DNA of 29,152 nt, from contig DYRX01000012.1 in NCBI GenBank assembly GCA_020718525.1, positions 1-29,152 on the forward strand. Direction: 5' to 3'. The notes beneath the pieces are model-generated. The model did not search any database, was not told the DNA's origin, and was given only the letters and a program-made list of their open reading frames with translations. A program made the translations under genes and the position numbers. The stretch is from Victivallis vadensis (GTDB lineage: Bacteria; Verrucomicrobiota; Lentisphaeria; Victivallales; GWF2-50-93). This document shows positions 23,670 through 29,152 of this stretch, in pieces; position 1 is the stretch's first letter, and each line of letters opens with the position of its first letter.

Positions 23670-24479
23670 TCAGTCCAGTGAGACTTTCTCGAAGTGCTCC
23701 AGCTCTCTTCCAAGAAATCTCTTCGCCTCCCTTAGAAAGGCGGCAGGCATGTCGGTCACATAATACCTCTCGGCACCTTTCTGCTCCAAATTTGCCGCAA
23801 GATTTTTTTCCGCGATAAATTCGGAGACGAATTCCGCACATACGCCGGCGCTGTCGAGTATTTCCGTCTTTGTTCCCGAAAAAAAGTCCAGGAGATTTTT
23901 TGTTAGCAGGGGGTAGTGCGTGCAGGCGAGGAGAAGGATCTGCGGAGGATCCCGTTTCAAGTCCGAGAGATAGAGCTCGACAGCGAGATCGGCGATCTTG
24001 TGCGAGACAAGGCCTTCTTCGACTATCGGAACAAAGAGGGGGCAGGCGATGCTCGAGACCCGTATCGAAGGATCCGCCGCGTGGATGCGCCGTCTGTATG
24101 CGTCGCTCCTCACTGTCGCATTCGTGCCAATAAGCGCCACGGAATCAGGCTTTCTTGCAACGCACGCCCTGACACCTGCCTCCAGAACTCCGACAATGGG
24201 AATTTCGGGGAACTTGCTCCTCAGCCTGTCCATGGCAGTCGAGGCGACGGTGTTGCAGGCAACTACAATAAGCTTCACGCCTTTCCCTGCAAGAAAGGAG
24301 GCATCCTCGACTGCGAACTTCGCAATGTTGGAGGGGGACTTGTTGCCGTATGGAACTCTGGCGTTGTCTCCGAGATAGATCAGATTTTCCGACGGCATGA
24401 GGGCGCGGACGGCTGAAGCGACGGTAAGTCCGCCGAGCCCGGAATCAAATATTCCTATCGGTCTGTTGTCGTTTTTCAT
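23670..24479 (-). CDS. murI: Glutamate racemase
   Basis: Cytoplasmic enzyme of 269 residues that converts L-glutamate to D-glutamate for peptidoglycan. Family motifs are complete: GIFDSGLGGLTV at the N-terminus, YLGDNARVPYG, catalytic Cys75 (VACNT) and Cys186 (LACTHYPLL). The ATG at 24479 is preferred over one at 24500 because AGGGA lies about seven bases upstream and homologues begin at this point. The start lies 35 bases inside the end of the GGCT/amidoligase-like gene, in a different frame, which indicates translational coupling. It is the last gene of the five-gene leftward operon that begins with an L,D-transpeptidase. Confidence 0.96.
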   Translation of the reverse strand: MKNDNRPIGIFDSGLGGLTVASAVRALMPSENLIYLGDNARVPYGNKSPSNIAKFAVEDASFLAGKGVKLIVVACNTVASTAMDRLRSKFPEIPIVGVLEAGVRACVARKPDSVALIGTNATVRSDAYRRRIHAADPSIRVSSIACPLFVPIVEEGLVSHKIADLAVELYLSDLKRDPPQILLLACTHYPLLTKNLLDFFSGTKTEILDSAGVCAEFVSEFIAEKNLAANLEQKGAERYYVTDMPAAFLREAKRFLGRELEHFEKVSLD

Positions 24480-26391
24480 TATATTCCCTGATATAGTCAT
24501 TTTTCCGCTGAAGCGCGGCGCCTATGTTTTCGATCACCTTCTTTTTTCTCCGGTCTAGCGACCTCATCTTGTTTTCGAGCAGTATGCCCTTTTCCACGAC
24601 AGACATGAATTTGCCTATCGAGGCTGGATCAAGCGGATACGGAGAGGCGCCCCAGGCGCGCAGAAAGGACTGCTCCGGCATCTCTGAAACGCCTTTTTCG
24701 GAGCAGGATTTGATGGGTCTGGCCTTGGAACCGAACTGGTATCCCTTCAGCGCGATGATCAGACCTTCGTAGTCGGTCCATTCCCTGAAAAGGCGCATGA
24801 ACTTGTATTCCATGACGTCCGCCGCCTCGCTCTCGTCCTGATCGTGCCTCGAAAAATGCTGTTTTCTATCGAGGAAATTGAGGAACTTGAGCCTGTTTGT
24901 GTCGAGCTCGCCGTCATGGATGCGGATTGCCCTCAGAACGCCGTCGCTGTCGGGGCGGATGTCTCCGCCAAGCATGACTAGGCATGCGAGATTCTCCTCC
25001 CTGTGGGGCTTGTCCGTTATGAATGTTCCGGAATCTTTCGGTAGCTCCATTGAGACATGCAGGCTGTGCGGGGAGACATCGAGGAACTTGACCGCCTCAT
25101 TGATGAGGGCGGACATACCCCAGGGGCAGTCGAAAAGAGGTCTTGACAGATCTCCGACTATATTGTATCTGCCGAGGGCGTATTCGAGAAAGCCTCTGTG
25201 GCGCTCGCGCGGGTTCGTGGTTTCCATGTGGGAGTCGACATGTCCTCCCAGCCTCCAGGTCCTGTGATACATGTCGAAATCCCAGAACCAGTAGAAGCTG
25301 TCGTACTGCCTGTCCTCGCCGGGGAGCGCCTCGACCGCCCTTTTGCCGAGCTGGCTGAACTCAAGCTCCGCCCCGAGGGGGGTCGGTGTGGAATACCAGT
25401 TTTCCACAATGTTGCGTATGATTTCCTTCGCGGCGGCAGGATCATAGACTGCGTCTGAAATGTCTATTGCATGCTTCGCATAGCTTCTGTAGCTTGCCCC
25501 GTCGGCTATCTGGTCAAGCTTCTTTTCCTTGATTAGACATTCAATGTCCGAGTTCTTTGAATTGTAAAATGAAAAGGCTATCAGTATTCCCAGTCCGTGC
25601 CTGAAATACTGGTGGGAGAGGCGGACGTTGTCCGGGAAGTCGCGCCTCACCATCTCGACGAACTGGTTCAAGACGATATGCTTGCAGGCGAGCTTCATAT
25701 AGTTTGCAGCATAGGGCAGAAGATCCTTGTTTTCGAGGAGTTTCGAGAGCTTCGGGGGCCTCGCCTCCTTGAGCGCCTGTATCATTATGTAGTTGCAGAT
25801 ATAGTTCCCGTCGAAATGGGACTGTATTATTTCATCCACCGCAGAGCTCGAAAGCTCGTGCATGACTCTTTCGGCAATGTCCGGACGGTCGCTTGGAAGC
25901 TCGGAGAGGACTCTGTCCACCTTCTTCTGAATGAACGTGTTGTAGCGGTCATCGAATGTGACATCCTTGCCGAAGGAGCCCTGAAGAGCGCCGATGTCCC
26001 CGACATAGGTCTGGCATCTTTGCCGGCCAATGCTGGTCCTTACAATCACAATATGCCGCTTGTAGAGCTTCCCTTCGACTTCAAAATCGTCAATTATTGC
26101 AAGCTCTTCGGTGGAGATCCCCCTCAAAATGCGTCCGTAAGTGGTGGCGCCGTAATGCTTTACGATAAGCGGAAAGCTCCAGGGAGGAGAAATCTTCATG
26201 TAGTTGTTCAGCTTGGCGGGGACGGAATCCGGAATCCTCTTTATGAGCATGAATACATGCCTGTCCTCCATCAGGGTTCCATAGACGAAAAGATCTATTT
26301 TTTCGCCGCGCGCGGCGTTGAATGCGGAGACAGGTTTTTTGACTCTGACTCCCTTTGCGGCGCCAGCGCGCCCTGTTCCATCATATTTCAT
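24445..26391 (-). CDS. GGCT-like domain fused to amidoligase-like domain
   Basis: Protein of 648 residues from the ATG at 26391, which overlaps the acetyltransferase gene by 11 bases; a TTG at 26400 is an alternative. Residues about 30-140 form a gamma-glutamylcyclotransferase-like (AIG2/GGCT) domain with the nucleotide-like loop motif LFVYGTLMEDRHVF and IIDDFEVEGKLYKR. A helical middle region follows (about 150-320). From about 336 a second domain begins with TPLGAELEFSQLG (Glu342 and Glu344), which resembles the metal-binding start of glutamine-synthetase-fold amidoligases, with later HVDSHMETTNPRERHRGF and HVSMELP motifs. The C-terminus is a charged coil. It may make and/or cleave a gamma-glutamyl or related amide. 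The link to murI fits a glutamate-derived product. The amidoligase assignment is from motif resemblance only. Confidence 0.6.
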   Translation of the reverse strand: MKYDGTGRAGAAKGVRVKKPVSAFNAARGEKIDLFVYGTLMEDRHVFMLIKRIPDSVPAKLNNYMKISPPWSFPLIVKHYGATTYGRILRGISTEELAIIDDFEVEGKLYKRHIVIVRTSIGRQRCQTYVGDIGALQGSFGKDVTFDDRYNTFIQKKVDRVLSELPSDRPDIAERVMHELSSSAVDEIIQSHFDGNYICNYIMIQALKEARPPKLSKLLENKDLLPYAANYMKLACKHIVLNQFVEMVRRDFPDNVRLSHQYFRHGLGILIAFSFYNSKNSDIECLIKEKKLDQIADGASYRSYAKHAIDISDAVYDPAAAKEIIRNIVENWYSTPTPLGAELEFSQLGKRAVEALPGEDRQYDSFYWFWDFDMYHRTWRLGGHVDSHMETTNPRERHRGFLEYALGRYNIVGDLSRPLFDCPWGMSALINEAVKFLDVSPHSLHVSMELPKDSGTFITDKPHREENLACLVMLGGDIRPDSDGVLRAIRIHDGELDTNRLKFLNFLDRKQHFSRHDQDESEAADVMEYKFMRLFREWTDYEGLIIALKGYQFGSKARPIKSCSEKGVSEMPEQSFLRAWGASPYPLDPASIGKFMSVVEKGILLENKMRSLDRRKKKVIENIGAALQRKNDYIREYNEKRQQTDRNI

Positions 26392-26854
26392 TGATTTCAA
26401 TCATGACGGCTTCTTCGTCGCATCGGTCTTTTTTCGAGCAGTTCGAGCAGTCCGACCATATTTTCTGCGGGAAAAGGGTTTTCGAGACAGTCTTGAAGCC
26501 GAGCCTCTGGAAGAGGTGGGGGCGGTATGTGAGGGCGAAGACCCTTTTTGCGCCAAGCTCCTCCGCCCTGTCCACGCAGGCTTTCACGAGAGAGGAGCCG
26601 GCTCCTCCTCCGACAATGTCTTTGGTGACTGCAAGAGATCTGACCTCGAAAAGTCCGTTTCCGTAGTCTCGGAGAGCGCAGGATCCGACCACGCGCCCTT
26701 TGCTTTCGGCGACTACGAAATTGCCTATGTGGGAGGATATGTCCTGCGCCGTTCTGGGGAGGAGAAGCTTCTGTTCGGCATAGGGAGCAAGGATTGAAGC
26801 AATGTCTTCGGCGTCTTGAAGCAGCGCCTTTCGGACTGAGACGCTGACTTTCAT
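26381..26854 (-). CDS. GNAT N-acetyltransferase, short NAGS (ArgA-like) type
   Basis: Protein of 157 residues with one GNAT domain: VRKALLQDAEDIASIL at the N-terminus and the acetyl-CoA loop VGGGAGSSLV. The C-terminus KIWSDCSNCSKKDRCDEEAV matches the Cys-containing tail of short stand-alone N-acetylglutamate synthases, although other amino-acid acetyltransferases share it. The probable reaction is acetyl-CoA plus L-glutamate to N-acetylglutamate. The ATG at 26854 overlaps the accA stop as ATGA, and the 3' end overlaps the GGCT/amidoligase-like gene, so all three are translationally coupled. No other arginine-biosynthesis gene is in the window, so the acetylated amino acid may instead feed the neighbouring amidoligase-like enzyme. 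Confidence 0.8.
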   Translation of the reverse strand: MKVSVSVRKALLQDAEDIASILAPYAEQKLLLPRTAQDISSHIGNFVVAESKGRVVGSCALRDYGNGLFEVRSLAVTKDIVGGGAGSSLVKACVDRAEELGAKRVFALTYRPHLFQRLGFKTVSKTLFPQKIWSDCSNCSKKDRCDEEAVMIEINEI

Positions 26855-27837
26855 TTTTTCGGCTCGGCTCCGCATTCGGCGGTCTCTGAAAAAATGCCGA
26901 GCTTTCTGAATCTTGCGTAGCGCTGTTCGCGCTGTTCCGAGGAAGATTTGCCTTCGAAGTCCTGCAGGGATTTCTTCAGAGCTTTCTTGAGAAGGACAGC
27001 GGCGGAGTCGTGGTCGCTGTGCGCGCCGCCAAGGGGTTCCTTGACTATCTCGTCAATAATGTCAAGCTCCTTGAGATCCTTTGCTGTCAGTCTGAGGGAT
27101 TCCGCCGCCTTCGGGGTGAATTTCCGATCTTTCCATAGAATTGCCGCACATCCCTCGGGAGTTATCACGGAATAGTATGCGTTCTCGAGGATGAGCACTT
27201 TGTTGCCGACGCCGATGCCGAGGGCGCCGCCGCTCCCCCCCTCGCCGATCACCGTCGCGATGAAAGGGACTCCCAGGGAGAACATGTCCCTCAAATTGAC
27301 TGCGATAGCCTCGCCGATGTGGCGCTCCTCCGACGCGATTCCCGGAAAGGCTCCGGGCGTGTCAATGAAGCTCAGGATTGGGATTCCTGCCTTGTCTGCA
27401 AGCTTCATCATGCGGAGGGCTTTCCTGTATCCTTCCGGATGAGGACATCCGAAATTCCTGTGGACGTTCTCCTTCGTGTTTCTGCCCTTCTGCGTTCCGA
27501 TGATCATCACAGGAGCCGAATCCAGCTTCGCAAAGCCGCCGACAATCGCCGGGTCATCAGAATAGCGCCTGTCTCCCCGTATTTCGATGAAGTCGGTGAA
27601 AATTCTTTCGATGTAGTCCAGCGTGTAGGGGCGCTCCGGATGGCGCGCAAGCTGTACCCTCTGCCAGGGGATCAGATTTTCATATATGCTTTTTCTTGTC
27701 TCAACGATTTTCGCGTTGAGAAGGCGGACCTCCTCTTCGACGTCAATCTTGTTCTCTTCGCCGACGCGACGCAGATCCTCCACTTTCAGCTCCAAGTCCC
27801 GAAGTGGCTTCTCAAATTCAAGAAAGACCTTTGCCAT
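26851..27837 (-). CDS. accA: Acetyl-CoA carboxylase carboxyltransferase subunit alpha
   Basis: Protein of 328 residues, the usual length. It transfers the carboxyl group from carboxybiotin to acetyl-CoA, making malonyl-CoA for fatty-acid synthesis, together with AccD. Clear signatures include VQLARHPERPYTLDYIERIF, FIEIRGDRRYSDDPAIVGG, GTQKGRNTKENVHRNFG, FIDTPGAFPGIASEERH, and IGEGGSGGALGIGVGNKV. It starts four bases after the L,D-transpeptidase stop and overlaps the acetyltransferase start, so it is in the middle of a tight operon. AccD is not in the window. Confidence 0.98.
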   Translation of the reverse strand: MAKVFLEFEKPLRDLELKVEDLRRVGEENKIDVEEEVRLLNAKIVETRKSIYENLIPWQRVQLARHPERPYTLDYIERIFTDFIEIRGDRRYSDDPAIVGGFAKLDSAPVMIIGTQKGRNTKENVHRNFGCPHPEGYRKALRMMKLADKAGIPILSFIDTPGAFPGIASEERHIGEAIAVNLRDMFSLGVPFIATVIGEGGSGGALGIGVGNKVLILENAYYSVITPEGCAAILWKDRKFTPKAAESLRLTAKDLKELDIIDEIVKEPLGGAHSDHDSAAVLLKKALKKSLQDFEGKSSSEQREQRYARFRKLGIFSETAECGAEPKK

Positions 27838-27841
27838 TTGT

Positions 27842-28837
27842 CTACCTTACAGTTACTTTTGTCCCTATCGGGACTATTGAATAAAGCTCTTCCACATCTT
27901 CGTTGCGCATTCTCACACAGCCGTTGCTCGATGCCGCGCCAAGACCTTCTGCGTCCGGCGTCCCGTGAATTCCAAAACCCTTGCTTTCGACAGTCCCTTC
28001 CTGAGGGGAAAGCGAGATCCAGCGACTTCCCAAAATATTCTCCTTGTCGCCATAGGGAATCTTTTTTCCGTTCGAATACCATGCAGGCTCGGCCTGCTTG
28101 TCTCTGACGCTGAAATCCCCGACCGGCGTCCTGTTCTGCTTTCCAATGCCGATCAGGTAAGCTTTGAATATAGCGTCTCCGTCCATAAGTTTCAACCTGA
28201 AATCATTCTTCTCGACCACGATTTCCCAGTTCCCATGATAAACCAGCAAAGTCTTTCCGGGGCGGAGGACGTAGTCCGGCGAAAGATGATTCTGACGCTG
28301 GATGGCATCCGGAGTCGTGTTGAACTGCTTTGCAATGCTGGTCAGCGTGTCGCCGCTCCTTATCTCGTAGAGCTTCTTTTCCTGGCAGGATGCGTCGCCC
28401 CAGATGAGAGCCGAGGCCGCCTTGTTCAAAATTTCATATGCTTCTTTGATGGCGGCAGGCGATTTGGAGGAGGCGATGAGGCTTCTGGAGTAGTCGCGCG
28501 CGGCAAGGCAATTTCCGTCCGAGAGCGCGGAACGGGCAAGCAGAAGAAGCTCTGACGCGCCAGGCGGCGAAAAAAGCGCCTCGTCAGCTCCTGCGGGGCT
28601 TGTCTCAGATCTTTTCTGCTCCATCACCTTTTCTGTCGTTTCATTGGCAGGAGCAGTATTTGTCGGAGTTTTTTTGAAATAGATGCCGAACCCGTAAAAG
28701 AAAAAATATGCAAGCGCCCCCAGAACGGCGATGCAAAGGAGAGAAGCCGCCCAGAAGCTTTTTTTCCTCTTCTCTCTCCTGTTGCCCTGCAGGGCGTATT
28801 TGCCCCTGTAGAACATTTTCTGCGGCGAATCCGACAT
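27842..28837 (-). CDS. LysM L,D-transpeptidase (YkuD family)
   Basis: Membrane-anchored cell-wall enzyme of 331 residues. A basic N-terminus (about 20-26, NRREKRKK) is followed by one membrane helix (about 28-50), so the rest lies in the periplasm. A Pro/Thr linker, a helical region (about 90-145) and a LysM domain (about 157-202, YEIRSGDTLTSIAKQFNTT) precede the YkuD catalytic domain (about 205-331). The catalytic motif is visible as GIHGTP with the essential His, and SSNGCVRMRN with nucleophile Cys307. It forms 3-3 peptidoglycan crosslinks or attaches proteins to the wall. AGGGAG lies seven bases before the start. First gene of the operon that ends with murI. Confidence 0.94.
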   Translation of the reverse strand: MSDSPQKMFYRGKYALQGNRREKRKKSFWAASLLCIAVLGALAYFFFYGFGIYFKKTPTNTAPANETTEKVMEQKRSETSPAGADEALFSPPGASELLLLARSALSDGNCLAARDYSRSLIASSKSPAAIKEAYEILNKAASALIWGDASCQEKKLYEIRSGDTLTSIAKQFNTTPDAIQRQNHLSPDYVLRPGKTLLVYHGNWEIVVEKNDFRLKLMDGDAIFKAYLIGIGKQNRTPVGDFSVRDKQAEPAWYSNGKKIPYGDKENILGSRWISLSPQEGTVESKGFGIHGTPDAEGLGAASSNGCVRMRNEDVEELYSIVPIGTKVTVR

Positions 28838-28903
28838 TTCAAACTCCCTGAAAACTCGTCAATATTGCGGAAGACCAAGGTGGAAGACACTAAAACCTCG
28901 GAG

Positions 28904-28931
28904 AATCTATACTTTCCCGCGACAATATCAA
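28904..28931 (-). promoter_or_regulatory. Possible promoter of the L,D-transpeptidase-murI operon
   Basis: On the minus strand, TTGATA (28931-28926) and TAGATT (28909-28904) are 16 bases apart; an overlapping TATAGA is an alternative -10. It lies about 70 bases before the start at 28837. Moderate match only. Confidence 0.35.
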
Positions 28932-29072
28932 CACTGAAGGCAAATTAAAACTGCATTTCAAAGAGAGCACCATGACCAAAGAGCTTTTCTCTTTAAAATT
29001 CCTAGTGTCCTGTCCCTTAAATAATAATCGTAATACACTTGAATAATAAATTATTTCCAATTACCAATCTTG

Positions 29073-29105
29073 TTGCACCCCTTCAGGGTGCAATTTCTTT
29101 TTTAT
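29073..29105 (+). terminator. Hairpin plus T-run, orphan terminator-like element
   Basis: TTGCACCC (29073-29080) pairs perfectly with GGGTGCAA (29086-29093) around CTTCA, followed by TTTCTTTTTT. This has the form of a rightward intrinsic terminator, but no rightward gene ends within 5 kb. It is more likely part of a repeat, or it terminates an unseen small RNA. Confidence 0.5.
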
Positions 29106-29113
29106 TCCCTTTT

Positions 29114-29132
29114 CCTAGGGCGTTGCCCTAGG
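29114..29132. repeat. Compact 8-bp hairpin
   Basis: CCTAGGGC (29114-29121) and GCCCTAGG (29125-29132) flank GTT. It lies 20 bases after the terminator-like hairpin. Such paired, GC-rich short hairpins resemble dispersed extragenic repeats (REP-like). Confidence 0.5.
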
Positions 29133-29152
29133 CTATGGAATGTCAGGCTTTC

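Larger units (their letters stand above)
28932..29152. other. Gene-free end of the window
   Basis: AT-rich stretch without a convincing gene. It contains AGTGTCCTGTCCC at 29004-29016 and two adjacent hairpins at 29073-29093 and 29114-29132. No rightward gene ends nearby, so the hairpins are not explained as terminators of a visible gene. Confidence 0.5.

Noticed and set aside
1..29152. CRISPR arrays, tRNA or rRNA genes
   Set aside because: I saw no regularly spaced repeats and no tRNA- or rRNA-like conserved blocks in any gap between genes.

Overview
The window looks like chromosomal DNA of an anaerobic or fermentative bacterium, about half GC. My best guess is the Lentisphaerae/Victivallales side of the PVC group. 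The basis is the mix of fused FeFe-hydrogenase-type NADH subunits, a GntR-LacI hybrid regulator, a squalene-hopene-type cyclase and many cytoplasmic carbohydrate-type enzymes. This placement is inferred from gene content only; no rRNA or other phylogenetic marker lies in the window, and I saw no tRNA or CRISPR array.

Region by region. (1) 1-1250 is an accessory patch: a small exported protein, an ORF6N-domain protein and the C-terminal remnant of a tyrosine recombinase that stops abruptly at an element-end-like sequence. (2) 1349-7283 is a divergent redox and signalling locus. Leftward run nuoE- and nuoF-like genes of the bifurcating-hydrogenase type, then an orphan oppC. Rightward run a DRTGG protein, a CBS-CBS-HATPase protein, a second DRTGG protein and a PHP phosphoesterase. 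The catalytic hydrogenase subunit expected beside such genes is absent. (3) 7621-13143 carries an exported Mn-type superoxide dismutase, a large sugar nucleotidyltransferase/GHMP sugar kinase fusion and a squalene-hopene-type cyclase homologue. (4) 13254-23334 is a leftward block (cupin protein, alpha/alpha-barrel enzyme, ACT-domain/TIM-barrel glycosidase fusion, M28-like peptidase, MarC membrane protein, then a GntR-LacI regulator) facing a rightward ceramidase-fold protein. A near-consensus promoter and a perfect palindrome lie in the divergent gap. (5) 23670-28837 is a tight leftward operon: LysM L,D-transpeptidase, accA, a short NAGS-like acetyltransferase, a GGCT-like/amidoligase-like fusion and murI. 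(6) 28838-29152 is gene-free and ends in two adjacent hairpins that look like a dispersed repeat.

The strongest candidates for undescribed biology are the ACT-glycosidase fusion, the GGCT/amidoligase-like protein overlapping murI, the nucleotidyltransferase-kinase fusion whose sugar-binding Glu is replaced by Arg, and the hydrogenase-accessory module without a hydrogenase. Several enzymes in block 4 keep their fold but lack a key catalytic residue (Gln for the general base in the M28 protein, Arg for the nucleophilic Ser in the ceramidase-fold protein), so family names should not be read as activities.
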